27,845 nucleotides of DNA from Wolbachia endosymbiont of Cylisticus convexus (GCF_003344345.1 NZ_QPIP01000016.1:1-27845), one strand, 5' to 3'; positions 1 to 9,778 are shown, counted from the stretch's first letter. Numbers and translations are program-made. Notes: generated by a model from the sequence alone, not told the origin.

Positions 1-1
1 A

Positions 2-1061
2 ATACCAATGCCCATTAAGGAGAGAGCGGATAGACAATAAAGAGAAAAAAAGTCCATACTGAAACAAGTAAAATAGCGGGGTAAAATAGGATTAAGATCA
101 AAACTATTAGATGAACAAGTGGTGGAATCGGCAAGAAAAATGCTGAAGAAAGTAAGAAACAATGCATAAAAAAACTAAATGCTGTAATTGCTAGCAAAAA
201 AGCATAGCATAACGGCTGTAGCAAAGATATGCTGCATTTCAAGAAACGCAGTAACTTCATGACTTAAAATTTGGAAGAGAAGAAAAACTATTTGCTCCTG
301 CTCAATGCTGTAAAAAAACTAGATTGAATCATAGCCAACTTGAGCAAGTTGAAGTATGGATAGAAGAAAATCCTAATATTACTATTAAAGAAATGAGAAT
401 AAAGATTCAGAAAAAATTTGGTCTGAATGTCAGTAAGTCTACAGTGCACCGTAATATATGAAATTTTCATATATTACACCAACACAATGTACAAGATAAA
501 AGAAAACAAGAGGAATTCAAAAAAAAATCTCAATGAAGTTATTGGCAAGTATCTTGGAAAAGAGCTGTTTTTCTTTGATGAATCGCGGTTTGGCACACAT
601 TCGAAAGTCGGACGTGGTTGGTTTAAAAAGGGCATCAGGACAAAGGTTAAAATAAAATTAGGTAGACAAAATTTTTATCTCTACAGTGCAGTTAATCCTA
701 AAAATGAAGAGAACTCTAGCTTATTTGCACCGAATGTCAACACTGAATGTATTTCTTAAGCAGATGTCCCAATATTTAGGAACAAGAGAGGCTTTTTTAG
801 TTATGGATTGTGCTAGTTGGCATAAGTCAAAAAATTTAAAGGTGCCTAAAAATATTGAGATTATGTACCTATCACCATACTCGCCTGCAGTTGCAAGACT
901 TTGGTTATATATAAAACAGAACATTTTGCGTAATAAAATATACGATACAATTACTCTCCTTGAGTTTACTTTGTGTAAATTTGTTGCTTCCCTTGCCCAC
1001 TCTACAATTAAACAACTCTGCTATGTCTCCTATTTGTCCTCCTCATAATGAGAATTGGTAT
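2..1061 (+). mobile_element. Degraded IS630-family insertion sequence
   Basis: The element is bounded by imperfect terminal inverted repeats. The left end (2-22) and the reverse complement of the right end (1041-1061) both begin ATACCAAT and agree at about 16 of 21 positions. The right end reads ATTGGTAT, so a TA target duplication, usual for IS630, is possible at the edge. Between the ends lies one transposase gene broken by several frameshifts, a nonsense codon and a lost catalytic segment, so the copy cannot move by itself. The left boundary is almost at the window edge, so flanking DNA on that side cannot be inspected. Confidence 0.75.
86..1048 (+). pseudogene. IS630-family transposase, multiply frameshifted remnant
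   Basis: Transposase segments can be followed in changing frames. An N-terminal piece contains KLLDEQVVESARKMLKKVRN (about 100-165). A helix-turn-helix piece contains ITAVAKICCISRNAV (about 209-250) and is followed by TGA where a Trp codon is likely. A second HTH piece is NITIKEMRIKIQKKFGLNVS (about 375-435), and then comes the DDE domain. The first two catalytic Asp residues are visible in FFFDESRFG and FLVMDCASWH. The LNPxE segment that supplies the third acidic residue in this family is replaced by YSPAVARLW, so the Glu is missing. A frameshift near 750 joins the pieces ending NVNTEC and starting VFLKQMSQY. The start is approximate because no intact initiation codon remains. Confidence 0.75.
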
Positions 1062-1313
1062 AAGTATTACATGTGTGTGCCAGAATAACAGAAGACTTGC
1101 TGTAAATCAAAAGATATAAGAAGAAGGTAAGGAGTAATGCGATGGCTTTACTGCATAGCTAGTTAGAGGGAGGACAAATGGAAGGAAAATCTTATAAAGC
1201 GAGTTCAAAAGTAGGCATAACGATGTCAGTGAATTAAATAACATTTAATGGGAAGTTCTTGCGCACGATTTATTTCAGCTAAAACTGAACCCAAATGTCT
1301 TTTTACTCTGACC

Positions 1314-2768
1314 CTACTGCAACCTTTTTATACATTCGTCTTTACTGAGAATTATCATAATATCAATGATTCCAGGTGCATCCATTACCCCTGTTATAGG
1401 TGCACGTAATGAGTGGTATATATCGCTCATTTTCATATTATGTAATTTCGAAAATTCCTTGATCTGAGCAGATAAAAAATTCTTATTCCAATCTTCATCA
1501 CCTATACTCGAAAGAAATGATGCAAGTAACTTAATTATATCTAGGTTAGATTTGACAATTTGCTGAGCTTCTTCACTCAAATCAAGTGGCGGATCTTGAA
1601 TATAAAACTTTGCTAAATCCAGCAGTTCGGTTAGATAGTTTGCTCTTTTCTTTAGCTCTGTTAGTCCCTGTAATAAATAATTCTTTTTCTTATCAGTCAA
1701 AAACACATTACCACCTGTCATCCAAGTAGCTGACACTGGTTTTGTCTTTCTGGTCACGCGCTGGAAGGATTGGGTTAAAGAAAAATCTTTTGCATTACTC
1801 TCGAACATTGGAACAATAATACTTAAAATATCTTCATTGCTCATATTGTTAATATAATGGTTATTCAAATGTTCCAGTTTTTTAAAATCAAGCCGTGCAG
1901 GTGAACGACCGATATTTTCCAAATTAAACCACTCTATTGCTTGATCATCGCTAATAATTTCATCATTACCATGACTCCAACCAAGTCTAAGCAGGTAGTT
2001 ACGCATTGCTTCTGGCAATATTCCCATCTTTTCATAATCGCAAACACTTGTATCACCATGTCTTTTAGATAGCTTATTCCCGTCTTCTCCATGAATAAGC
2101 GGTACATGTGCAAAGCGTGGGACATCAAAATCAAGAGCCTGGTATATCAGTAATTGTTTGAAGGTATTAGTGAGGTGATCAGAGCCACGTATAATATCGG
2201 TTACTTCAGCATCATGGTCATCAATCACTACAGCAAAAATATATGTTGGAGTATTATCGGAACGCAAGATTACTATGTCATCAAGTTGGTCGCTATTTAT
2301 CTTAACTTGACCGTATATTTTATCATCAACAACGATATCTTCCGAGTCTAGAACTTTAAAGCGAACAACAGGCTTTACATCTGGTGCCGAATTAGCACAT
2401 TTATGCTTATATATTTTTCCTTCTTCTCTCGCTTTTACTTTCTTTTCTGCAACTTCATCTTCAGGGCAATAACAGTGATACGCTTTACCTTTTTCAACTA
2501 AAAGATTTGCAACTTCAATGTGTCTATCTATTCTTTTCGATTGGTATATTATTTCTTCATCATAGCTTATTCCAAGCCATTTTAACCCATCTGTTATTGC
2601 ATCAATTGCTTCTTGTGTTGAACGTTTTCTGTCGGTGTCTTCAATCCTTAGCAAAAACTTACCACCATGATGCTTTGCATAGAGCCAATTAAATAATGCA
2701 GTACGAGCTCCTCCAATATGCAAGAATCCTGTTGGCGATGGAGCAAATCTAGTAACTATACCTGGCAT
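1314..2768 (-). CDS. gltX: Glutamyl-tRNA synthetase
   Basis: Class I aminoacyl-tRNA synthetase that charges tRNA-Glu in the cytoplasm. The 484-residue protein has the Rossmann-fold signature FAPSPTGFLHIGGAR (HIGH variant HIGG, residues 17-20), RIEDTDRKR at 41-49 and the KMSKS variant KLSKR at 232-236. The C-terminal half is the helical anticodon-binding region. Length is normal for bacterial GluRS. Residues about 333-351 (beginning FQRVT, ending TWMTGG) are not GluRS sequence but the translation of a Wolbachia palindromic element, kept in frame. Rickettsiales often carry two GltX copies, one of which may charge tRNA-Gln for later transamidation. Which copy this is cannot be decided from the window. 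It is divergent from the ankyrin gene at 2917. Confidence 0.95.
   Translation of the reverse strand: MPGIVTRFAPSPTGFLHIGGARTALFNWLYAKHHGGKFLLRIEDTDRKRSTQEAIDAITDGLKWLGISYDEEIIYQSKRIDRHIEVANLLVEKGKAYHCYCPEDEVAEKKVKAREEGKIYKHKCANSAPDVKPVVRFKVLDSEDIVVDDKIYGQVKINSDQLDDIVILRSDNTPTYIFAVVIDDHDAEVTDIIRGSDHLTNTFKQLLIYQALDFDVPRFAHVPLIHGEDGNKLSKRHGDTSVCDYEKMGILPEAMRNYLLRLGWSHGNDEIISDDQAIEWFNLENIGRSPARLDFKKLEHLNNHYINNMSNEDILSIIVPMFESNAKDFSLTQSFQRVTRKTKPVSATWMTGGNVFLTDKKKNYLLQGLTELKKRANYLTELLDLAKFYIQDPPLDLSEEAQQIVKSNLDIIKLLASFLSSIGDEDWNKNFLSAQIKEFSKLHNMKMSDIYHSLRAPITGVMDAPGIIDIMIILSKDECIKRLQ
1716..1770. repeat. Wolbachia palindromic element inside gltX
   Basis: A decayed palindromic repeat whose left side begins TGTCATCCAAG and whose right side contains CACGCGCTGGAAGGATT. 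It is related to the copies at 5214, 6266 and 20091. It is read in frame as about 19 residues of GluRS, with the FQRVT...TWMTG pattern seen in the pccA and ileS copies. Confidence 0.7.
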
Positions 2769-2882
2769 ATTTGTCTATTGTGATAATGTAACGGATGATA
2801 ACTAAAATTTGCACTTGCAACAACGTAGAACTATTGTAGATTTAAAGGATTAATTTACATTTATTTTTAATAAACTCCATTG

Positions 2883-2888
2883 TATAAT
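2883..2888 (+). promoter_or_regulatory. Possible -10 box for the ankyrin gene
   Basis: TATAAT lies 28 bases upstream of the ATG at 2917. No convincing -35 hexamer is seen at 16-18 bases, so only the -10 element is claimed. Confidence 0.3.
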
Positions 2889-2916
2889 TTAGTGTTGGTT
2901 AATAGTTAGGTATGTT

Positions 2917-3675
2917 ATGATCGGATCTACAGATGAGATAAAAAAACTTCTCTTAGCTAATGAAGCTAATGTCAGTTGGCGTTACATCGGCCCATTTGAT
3001 AAAACAAGACAAATAGTACAGGCAGATAATCTCTTGCATCTAGCTGCAAGAATACAAGACAAAGATAAATTTGTAGACATTTGCAGGAAGAACATTGCTT
3101 CTGTAACTGCGCATAATGAATATGGAAATAATCCATTTCATGAAGCAGCAAGGAGTGGGGTTTTGCTGCCTGCAGTAAAAGATATTGTGCGTTGCTTAGA
3201 GACGGAAGCTGATAACAAAATTATAAAAGCACAAGAAGCTGGAGATCGGAAAGAAGTAAGCAGATTGAAAGAGGAACTCAAATGTAATAAAAAATATATA
3301 AAAGATGCGCTCTGCAGTAAAGACCATGCTTTTAATAAGAAAAGGGAAACTCCTCTTTATTACTTAGATGCTACACAACAGAAAGAAATTAAGCAAATTG
3401 CAGATATAAAATGTGGCTTTATATGTAGTAAGAAGTTTCATATATGCCTATATATAGTAGGGGTTATAGTATGTACTATCGCTATGTGTGTATCTTTGTA
3501 TCTTCTATTTTCGGTTTCTCAGTCTCTTGCATTAGCTTCAATAGCGACAATAGCTTCTGGAGGGTCTTCATATCTGTTATTTAAGACATGTAACGAGGTA
3601 TATGGTTTGTATAACGAAAGTACTATAGTGGATCCTGATGCTATGCAACTTTTAGAGGGTGGTTTAACTCCTTAG
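2917..3675 (+). CDS. Ankyrin-repeat membrane protein
   Basis: A 252-residue protein. The N-terminal half has degenerate ankyrin-type helices: DNLLHLAARIQDKDKFVDIC, then GNNPFHEAARSG, then a later RETPLYYLD. A charged helical stretch lies between them. The C-terminal part has two hydrophobic segments (roughly residues 175-200 and 203-222) and then a short polar tail. Ankyrin proteins are numerous in Wolbachia and several are suspected type IV secretion substrates. The membrane anchor here suggests a surface, inclusion-membrane or secreted-membrane role, which is inference. An AGG seven bases before the ATG supports the start. The N-terminus begins inside what looks like a repeat, so an ancestral longer form is possible. 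Confidence 0.8.
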   Translation: MIGSTDEIKKLLLANEANVSWRYIGPFDKTRQIVQADNLLHLAARIQDKDKFVDICRKNIASVTAHNEYGNNPFHEAARSGVLLPAVKDIVRCLETEADNKIIKAQEAGDRKEVSRLKEELKCNKKYIKDALCSKDHAFNKKRETPLYYLDATQQKEIKQIADIKCGFICSKKFHICLYIVGVIVCTIAMCVSLYLLFSVSQSLALASIATIASGGSSYLLFKTCNEVYGLYNESTIVDPDAMQLLEGGLTP

Positions 3676-3700
3676 TATGAAGTACTTGCAGGCAATAATT

Positions 3701-3723
3701 TACTTTCTTAACTGAAGAAAGTA
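3701..3723 (+). promoter_or_regulatory. Hairpin ahead of pccA
   Basis: A perfect 9-bp stem (TACTTTCTT at 3701-3709, AAGAAAGTA at 3715-3723) with a 5-base loop ends 10 bases before the pccA ATG. It has no T tract, so it is not a typical terminator. It overlaps the purine-rich bases that would serve as the ribosome-binding region. Confidence 0.4.
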
Positions 3724-3733
3724 TACTGATAAG

Positions 3734-5830
3734 ATGATAAAAAAGAAGTATAGTAAAATTTTAATAGCAAATAGAGGAGAGGTTGCCTGCAGGATAATCA
3801 AGACTGCGCGCAGAATGGGTATATCTTGTGTATGCGTGTACTCAGATGCAGACGCAAATTCTGTACATGTAAGACAAGCAGATGAGTCGAGGTACATTGG
3901 TCCTTCGCCTTCTTGCCTTAGTTACTTAAACATCGAAAAAATATGCGAAGTAGCGATTGAAACAGGTGCTGAAGCGGTTCATCCTGGCTATGGATTTTTG
4001 GCAGAGAATCCAGATTTTCCACGTGCTTTGCAGAAGCATAATATAGACTTCATCGGTCCCAGTGCAAAAACAATAGAAGTTACAGCCAACAAAATAACAG
4101 CAAAAGAAGCGGCAAGAAAAGCTGGAGTGAATGTAGTACCAGGATATATGGGTAAGATCGAAGATGCTGCTCACGCAGCCATCGTTGCTGAAGAGATTGG
4201 CTTTCCCGTTATGCTCAAAGCTGCATCAGGTGGTGGTGGCAAAGGAATGCGAATTGTAAATTCCAAAAAAGAAATTGAACTAGCATTCACATCAGCAACA
4301 AATGAAGCAGAGAAAAGTTTTAAAGATGGCAGTATCTTTATAGAGAAATATATAGAGTTACCAAGACATATTGAAATACAAATCATAGCGGATAAATATG
4401 GCAATATAGTATGTCTTGGAGAGAGGGAATGCTCAATACAAAGGAATAACCAGAAAATAATGGAAGAAACTCCAAGTCCATTTATTAGTGAAGAAGTAAG
4501 ACAAAAAATGTATGCCCAATGTGTTTCTCTGGCAAAGAAAGTTGGTTATTTTTCAGCAGGTACTATCGAGTTTGTTGTTGATAAAGACCAAAACTTCTAT
4601 TTTCTTGAGGTAAATACGAGATTACAAGTTGAGCATCCAGTAACAGAATTTATAACTGGAATAGACATAGTAGAAGAAATGATTAGAACTTCCTGTGGAA
4701 AAAAACTAAGGTTTGGTCAGAATGACATTAAACTTACTGGTTCTGCAATAGAAAGTAGAATTTGTGCTGAAGACCCATCAAAGAAATTTTTCCCTTCCAG
4801 CGGAAGAATAAAATATTACGATAAACCGGATGAAAATGATTATGTAAGAATAGATGATGGAGTTGCTGCAGGTTCAGAAATCAGCATGTTCTACGATTCG
4901 ATGATTGCAAAAGTTATAACATATGGAAAAGATAGAATAGAAGCAATCAGCAGAATGCAAAAAGCATTGTCTGAATGTTATATAGAAGGAGTAACAAATA
5001 ATATAGAATTTCTAGAATCCATTTTCCATCATCCAAACTTTATTGCAGCAAAGCTCCACACAAGATTCATTCCAGACCATTATCCCAGTGGGTTTCAAGG
5101 CAATTTTATTACAGAGGAATATATTAAAATATTTATCTTTGCTGCACTGTATGTTCATTTAGAAAATGAGGTAAGGTATTACAATAAGTCAGTGGATGAA
5201 ACATCAGATTCGATGTCATTCCAGCGCGTGACGCTGGAATCTAAAAAAAAGAAAGAGTGGTCAAGCACTGGGATGACGCTTTATGGCATTGAAACGACAG
5301 GTGACCGTGCAAGAGATTTATTCATAGTGAATATAAATGACAATGAGTACTCCATAAATGCAAAATACCAAGATAATACATTAACAACAGTATATAATCA
5401 CAATAAATACTCCGTGGTGGGTAAGTGGAAATCAAGTTATAGATTGCTATATATCACAATTAATGATGATACCAATATAGCACTTAAAATAGAAAGGCAA
5501 GGCAGCAAGTACTTCATAAGACATGCGGGTATGAAAGCTGAATGTTGTGTATTGAAACCTCACATAGCTGAACTAAGCAAGTTAATGCTAAATAATGAAA
5601 CAGAAGGGATTTCAGTAGATGCTGTAAAATCCCCAATATCTGGCTTATTAGTTAAGTTGCACGTAAATACAGGAGATCAGATAGAAATAGGACAACCCCT
5701 GTTTGTTGTAGAGGCAATGAAAATGGAAAATATTATATGCGCTGAATCAGAAATGGTGATAAAAAATACCCCTGTTAAAGAAGGAAAAAATGTACAGGCT
5801 GGTGATTTGGTATTAGATCTGCTTTCTTAA
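3734..5830 (+). CDS. pccA: Propionyl-/acetyl-CoA carboxylase alpha (biotin carboxylase + BCCP) subunit
   Basis: Biotin-dependent carboxylase subunit of 698 residues. It has a biotin carboxylase N-domain ([14 protein letters not shown] at 9-22), an ATP-grasp domain with the glycine-rich loop SGGGGKGMR at 165-173, a later [14 protein letters not shown] active-site segment, and a C-terminal biotinyl domain with EAMKMEN, whose Lys663 is the biotinylation site. The combined layout and length fit propionyl-CoA carboxylase alpha, which works with a beta subunit to make methylmalonyl-CoA. A broader acyl-CoA specificity cannot be excluded. Residues about 494-515 (SFQRVTLES to STGMT) are a translated palindromic element lying in the linker between the carboxylase and biotinyl parts, a tolerant site. 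The 3' end overlaps the convergent ctaA end by 18 bases. Confidence 0.93.
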   Translation: MIKKKYSKILIANRGEVACRIIKTARRMGISCVCVYSDADANSVHVRQADESRYIGPSPSCLSYLNIEKICEVAIETGAEAVHPGYGFLAENPDFPRALQKHNIDFIGPSAKTIEVTANKITAKEAARKAGVNVVPGYMGKIEDAAHAAIVAEEIGFPVMLKAASGGGGKGMRIVNSKKEIELAFTSATNEAEKSFKDGSIFIEKYIELPRHIEIQIIADKYGNIVCLGERECSIQRNNQKIMEETPSPFISEEVRQKMYAQCVSLAKKVGYFSAGTIEFVVDKDQNFYFLEVNTRLQVEHPVTEFITGIDIVEEMIRTSCGKKLRFGQNDIKLTGSAIESRICAEDPSKKFFPSSGRIKYYDKPDENDYVRIDDGVAAGSEISMFYDSMIAKVITYGKDRIEAISRMQKALSECYIEGVTNNIEFLESIFHHPNFIAAKLHTRFIPDHYPSGFQGNFITEEYIKIFIFAALYVHLENEVRYYNKSVDETSDSMSFQRVTLESKKKKEWSSTGMTLYGIETTGDRARDLFIVNINDNEYSINAKYQDNTLTTVYNHNKYSVVGKWKSSYRLLYITINDDTNIALKIERQGSKYFIRHAGMKAECCVLKPHIAELSKLMLNNETEGISVDAVKSPISGLLVKLHVNTGDQIEIGQPLFVVEAMKMENIICAESEMVIKNTPVKEGKNVQAGDLVLDLLS
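5214..5277. repeat. Wolbachia palindromic element inside pccA
   Basis: The left arm TGTCATTCCAGCGCGTGAC and a right arm ending CACTGGGATGAC flank an A-rich middle. It is read in frame as SFQRVTLES...SSTGMT, the same frame as the ileS copy. Confidence 0.8.
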
Positions 5831-6968
5831 ATAACACAAGCAGTATAAACCTGATCCAAATAAGATAAACGAAAACATTTGATGGGCTATAGCAATTGAT
5901 ATTGGTATATGCAGCAACAAAGTGACTACTCCTAAAATTACCTGAATGATGACGGAGAGCAGCATAATATATGCTGGTTTTACATTGGCATTTTTTATTG
6001 TAAATACTACTGTCAGAACTAATATCAGCAATGCCAGTACTCTATGCACAAATTGCACTGTTGCTCTGTTTTCAAAAATATTGAGCCATGTAGGTTGTAA
6101 GTAAAATAAATCTTCTGGAATAATGTGTCCATCCATTAGTGGAAATGTATTGTAAATTAAGCCAGCATTTAATCCCGCAACAAATGCACCAAAGATTATT
6201 TGTACTGCGATTAGAATCAGAGTAAGTGTTATATAATATATACTACTGTCAATGGATTGAAATTCTGTCATCCCAGTGCGTGACACTGGGATCCATTTAA
6301 AAAATTTAAGAAAAGCATAGATTCCAGTGTCACGCACTGGGATGACAACATTGCTTTTTTTTCACGCAAGGCAATTCTGAAGTACATCTAGTCCTAGTTT
6401 TGTTTTGTAAACTTATCTGATAGTCAAAAAATTGATACAACAATAATGCAAAAATAACCAATGCAAGCAGTAAGTGAAGTGCAAGCTTATAGTGACTAAC
6501 ATGAGGATTGGCTACCAAACCGCTTTTAACCACATACCAACCAGCAAAAGCTTGTAAAATTCCAAATAATAGTGCTATAGATAGCCTTATTACTGCCTTT
6601 TTAGGTATTGTTTTTTTTAGTGTAAAGTATATAAATGGTAAGATAAAAACTAAACCTGTCAGCCTTGCAATCAATCTATGCACATATTCTATTAAGTATA
6701 TGGTGCGGAACTCTTCCATATTCATACCGTAGTTAAATGCTTTGTATTCAGGTGTAGCTTCATATTTTGATTTTTCTTTTAGCCAATCTTGTTCACTCAG
6801 TGGTGGTAATGTTCCGGTAATAGGTTTCCATTCCGTGATTGACAATCCTGCTTTTGAAAGTCTGGTAAATCCACCAATCCCCACCATGAAAATCACCATG
6901 ACAGAGCAGAGAAAAAGCCAAATAGCTACAAATTTTGCTTCCATAAGCCATGCTGAGTTTTGTTCCAT
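5813..6968 (-). CDS. ctaA: Heme A synthase CtaA, split by a one-base frameshift
   Basis: CtaA converts heme O to heme A for cytochrome oxidase in the inner membrane. The N-terminal part (6968 to about 6360) has [19 protein letters not shown], the heme-ligand motif EYVHR and a second His in HLLLALV. The C-terminal part (about 6340 to 5813) has [10 protein letters not shown] and AIAHQMF, so all four expected His ligands survive across the two pieces. The frame breaks at a run of eight T on the plus strand (6355-6362). Removing one base gives a continuous protein of 384 residues that reads straight through the palindromic element at 6266-6347. The Met at 6968 is preferred to the GTG at 6995. The first codons overlap the end of the upstream glycosyltransferase gene. 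It may be a pseudogene, a sequencing artefact or a slippage-decoded gene. Confidence 0.85.
6266..6347. repeat. Near-perfect Wolbachia palindromic element inside ctaA
   Basis: Arms of 28 bases (6266-6293 and 6320-6347) are complementary at 27 of 28 positions around a 26-base centre. The arms begin TGTCATCCCAGTGCGTGAC. It lies in the loop between the two halves of CtaA. It is read in a different frame from the other coding copies, giving VIPVRDTGI and later IPVSRTGMT. Confidence 0.9.
6355..6362 (-). other. T8/A8 homopolymer at the ctaA frameshift
   Basis: On the coding strand, an A8 run follows the codons for Cys-Val. With eight A the frame reaches TGA inside the palindromic element. With seven A it stays open to the normal C-terminus at 5813. 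Confidence 0.75.
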
Positions 6969-8515
6969 TGCTGAGGGTGAATAACAAATTCCCACAAGGC
7001 AAAAAAAGCCGCAACGCTATGTAGCAGATTATAGACGGGAAAAAATATTGATACTATATAAAAATAAAAAGGCATTTTTTGCTGTTTAATAGCTACTATC
7101 AAAAAAATCAAGTTAATAACGTATACTACTATAAAATAATATAAAAATAATCCGCTTAAAACTTGAGTTAGTATCAATGAAAGTAACAAAAAAGGAGTAG
7201 TGAAAAATATAAAGGCTGAGGAACCAACAAAAAGGTTTAATAGCAAAACTCCTTTGAGCCCAATATGCTTAAAAAGTAATTTTATATTTTTTAAATGAAC
7301 AATGTAAGTTTGCATATAACCTTTGATCCAGCGTGCTCTTTGCTTGATCCAAGCAAAGACAGTAGTTGGTGATTCTTCCAATGTTTCTGAATCAATAATT
7401 CTGGTTTTATATCCCATTTGTGCAAGTCTCAAACCGAGATCAGCGTCTTCAGTGACATTGAAAGCATCCCAGAAAAGCACTTTCCTTAAAATTTCCACTG
7501 AAAAATGGTTACTGCTACCACCTAAAGGTATTGGCATGTTCATTTTTTGAAATCCAGGCAATAAATATTGAAACCAATTCATATATTCTAGAGAAAAGGA
7601 TTTTGTAAGAAAATTACAATCACAGTTGTAGTAATTTAATTTTGCCTGTACACAAGCTAACTTTTTGTCACCCTTATTAAATTCAATTAGTGCTTTTTTT
7701 AACTGCAATGGATCTGGCTTGTCATCTGCATCATATATTACCACATACTTCCCTCTAGCAAAGCTCATAGCATAATTGCATGACTTAGCTTTTGTTCTAG
7801 GTAAAAAATGAGGCACTTTTATTACTTCAAAATACTGCGGTAAAGTGCATTTTTCTATCGCTTCCAACATTTCTTGGTCATCACTCTCTATCAGAAGCTT
7901 TACATCTAATTTTGATTTTGGATAATCCAAACTTTCAATGCTCTCAATCAATTGCTTTATAATCGCATTCTCTTTAAAAGCAGGCAATAAAATAGTATAT
8001 ACAGGTTCATTTAGCTTACTATAATCCACTTTTTGGCTAGAAATTTTACGTAAGCCAAAAATTTTAGTTACGAATTTGAATAAAGAACTAGAACATCCAA
8101 CTATGAATATCAGCATCAAAGCAAAATATGCATATTTCTCTGTCAGTGTTAAAGTCGAAATTATAACAAAAAAAGAGGAAAAAAATATTGAACTGAGCCT
8201 AATACTTTTAGCTGAAAAATTAGGGTTCTTATAATATAAGTAATTGCCTGCAAATTCTGAAATACCAAAGTGCGAGTTAAGAAGATTTAAAATCTGTTCA
8301 CTGTTCGCTTTTATTAATACGTAGTCATCACCGTAGTAAGCCTTGATCCAACCATTGATATCTTGATTTGCACTTTCAACTATAAAGAAAGTAGTACTAT
8401 TTAATTTTTGCCAAGGAATTATATTAAATTTATAATAAAAGAGTTTTTCTTGTTCTTTGCATAAACTAGAATCAAACTTAATTTTTCCTATATTATCAGC
8501 CTGAAGTATAGGCAT
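6926..8515 (-). CDS. Family 2 membrane glycosyltransferase
   Basis: A 529-residue, probably processive, GT2 enzyme. Catalytic motifs are in the usual order: PAFKENAII at the start of the GT-A fold (about 178), DADD at 262-265 for nucleotide-sugar and metal binding, TEDADLG at 355-361 (catalytic base region) and QRARW at 392-396. Hydrophobic segments lie at about 104-122 and 126-146, and several more follow the catalytic domain (from about 420 to 510). The first 100 residues look like the small N-terminal domain found in type II secretion ATPases and some GT2 proteins, a tentative match. The sugar and product are unknown, which is notable in a bacterium lacking lipopolysaccharide. It starts 5 bases after the atpF stop, so it is probably cotranscribed and translationally coupled. 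Confidence 0.85.
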   Translation of the reverse strand: MPILQADNIGKIKFDSSLCKEQEKLFYYKFNIIPWQKLNSTTFFIVESANQDINGWIKAYYGDDYVLIKANSEQILNLLNSHFGISEFAGNYLYYKNPNFSAKSIRLSSIFFSSFFVIISTLTLTEKYAYFALMLIFIVGCSSSLFKFVTKIFGLRKISSQKVDYSKLNEPVYTILLPAFKENAIIKQLIESIESLDYPKSKLDVKLLIESDDQEMLEAIEKCTLPQYFEVIKVPHFLPRTKAKSCNYAMSFARGKYVVIYDADDKPDPLQLKKALIEFNKGDKKLACVQAKLNYYNCDCNFLTKSFSLEYMNWFQYLLPGFQKMNMPIPLGGSSNHFSVEILRKVLFWDAFNVTEDADLGLRLAQMGYKTRIIDSETLEESPTTVFAWIKQRARWIKGYMQTYIVHLKNIKLLFKHIGLKGVLLLNLFVGSSAFIFFTTPFLLLSLILTQVLSGLFLYYFIVVYVINLIFLIVAIKQQKMPFYFYIVSIFFPVYNLLHSVAAFFALWEFVIHPQQWNKTQHGLWKQNL

Positions 8516-8520
8516 TAAAC

Positions 8521-8997
8521 TTAATGCAATTTTTTACTTAAGTCACGTGAAAACGAAGATATGACCTCACTACTACGCTTATCATCTTTACGTTCATGCA
8601 TTATTTTCTTTACAGCATCAGCAGCTATACTTGCTGTGTTAGCTTGTAAATCTCCAAGAGCTTTTTCAACTTGATCAGTGACTTTCTTCAAGTTAGAATG
8701 GATATTGTCATCTAATGTCTGATCGAGCTGCTGTTTATTGTGCTTAATGATACTATTAGCCTTATCAACTGCTTCATTCATCATTTTGTTAACTTCTGCA
8801 TCTAATTTTTTGTATTTTTCAGAAGATTTTTTGTAATACTCCAACATATCTTTCCTGAATTTTTCAGTTTCTTCACTTGAAAATTTGCTTTTATTATGCT
8901 TATTGTTAAGTGCATTTTTTATCACTTTCTTTAGCAATTTATATGCAAAGACAAGACCTGCCAAGAAGGCAAGACCGATAATCATTGATGTAGACAT
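8521..8997 (-). CDS. atpF: ATP synthase F0 subunit b
   Basis: A single N-terminal membrane helix (MSTSMIIGLAFLAGLVFAYK) is followed by a long charged helical stalk of about 130 residues, typical of the b subunit that links the F0 and F1 sectors. The Met at 8997 is chosen over an upstream frame extension at 9057 because AGGAG lies a proper distance before it and because the extension would overlap the end of the preceding gene. The length of 158 residues is normal. It is the fourth gene of the F0 cluster. Confidence 0.88.
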   Translation of the reverse strand: MSTSMIIGLAFLAGLVFAYKLLKKVIKNALNNKHNKSKFSSEETEKFRKDMLEYYKKSSEKYKKLDAEVNKMMNEAVDKANSIIKHNKQQLDQTLDDNIHSNLKKVTDQVEKALGDLQANTASIAADAVKKIMHERKDDKRSSEVISSFSRDLSKKLH

Positions 8998-9007
8998 AAA
9001 AAAACTC

Positions 9008-9487
9008 CTAAAACTCTTCAGATACCAAGCTAGCAACAAACTCCTCTTCAACCTCAAAATTAGTTAACTTAGTATAGTAAATCAAAGCAATATTAGTAGC
9101 CATCTGTTTTAATTCATTAATGTATTCAGATTTAAATTTTTCTACTCTTTCTTCAACAAATTTGCTTACTTTTTTATCTTCCTCTTCTAATATATTCTTA
9201 ACATTAGATCTCATTTCTTCTACCTGAGCAAGTGCATCATCTAGGATTTTTTTTGCCTGTACTCTGGCTTGATTTAAAGCTGCATTATATTTTACAACTT
9301 GATTTTCTACAAGTTGCAAAAGGTGAACAGAACTACTAAAAGAATTCAATACTTCTTTACTTCTAGTGCTTATTACTTCTTCCAACTTTGGTAAAAATAA
9401 GTAATTCACTATGGAAAAAAGTGAAGAAAAAAAAATTAAAAACCAAAAAATTTGAGAAGAGAAAGTTGAAACATCAAGCTGTGGCAT
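9008..9487 (-). CDS. atpF': ATP synthase F0 subunit b'
   Basis: A 159-residue second b-type subunit, as is usual in alphaproteobacteria and photosynthetic bacteria. An N-terminal membrane anchor (FWFLIFFSSLFSIVNYLFLP) follows a short leader and leads into a charged coiled-coil stalk. It pairs with subunit b to form a heterodimeric peripheral stalk. It starts 3 bases after the atpE stop and ends 10 bases before the atpF start, consistent with a single transcript. Confidence 0.9.
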   Translation of the reverse strand: MPQLDVSTFSSQIFWFLIFFSSLFSIVNYLFLPKLEEVISTRSKEVLNSFSSSVHLLQLVENQVVKYNAALNQARVQAKKILDDALAQVEEMRSNVKNILEEEDKKVSKFVEERVEKFKSEYINELKQMATNIALIYYTKLTNFEVEEEFVASLVSEEF

Positions 9488-9490
9488 CTG

Positions 9491-9718
9491 TTAAGCAGCA
9501 AATATTAATAACATTGCAAGTACAAACGCAAGCAATCCCATTATTTCAACCATAGCAGCACCAATATAAACGTAACTTTTCATTTTACCTTCTGATTCAG
9601 GGTTTCTCGCAATCCCATTTAACATAGCAGAGAAGATATTAGCTATACCTAAGCCAGCACCGAGCATTCCAAACACAGCTAAACCAATTGCTATAAATTT
9701 TAAAGCTACTAAATCCAT
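9491..9718 (-). CDS. atpE: ATP synthase F0 subunit c
   Basis: A 75-residue proteolipid made of two membrane helices joined by the polar loop ARNPESEGKMK, the c-ring loop that contacts F1. Glu58 in AAMVEIMGLLAF is the expected proton-carrying carboxylate in the second helix. An N-terminal glycine-rich helix (GMLGAGLGIANIF) fits ring packing. The order a-c-b'-b matches the alphaproteobacterial F0 cluster. Confidence 0.95.
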   Translation of the reverse strand: MDLVALKFIAIGLAVFGMLGAGLGIANIFSAMLNGIARNPESEGKMKSYVYIGAAMVEIMGLLAFVLAMLLIFAA

Positions 9719-9778
9719 ATATTACCTTTAACTATTTCTTTACATTATTAATTGTAAAATATTCTGCAAGGAAGTCAA

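Noticed and set aside
15..260. Hydrophobic 81-residue minus-strand reading frame
   Set aside because: The opposite strand encodes recognisable IS630 transposase pieces in the same interval, and the frame lies within the inverted-repeat-bounded element.
1155..1237. Short frame with a good ribosome-binding site between the IS630 element and gltX
   Set aside because: Only about 19 codons, no recognisable sequence and no other support; the 1062-1313 spacer shows no gene.
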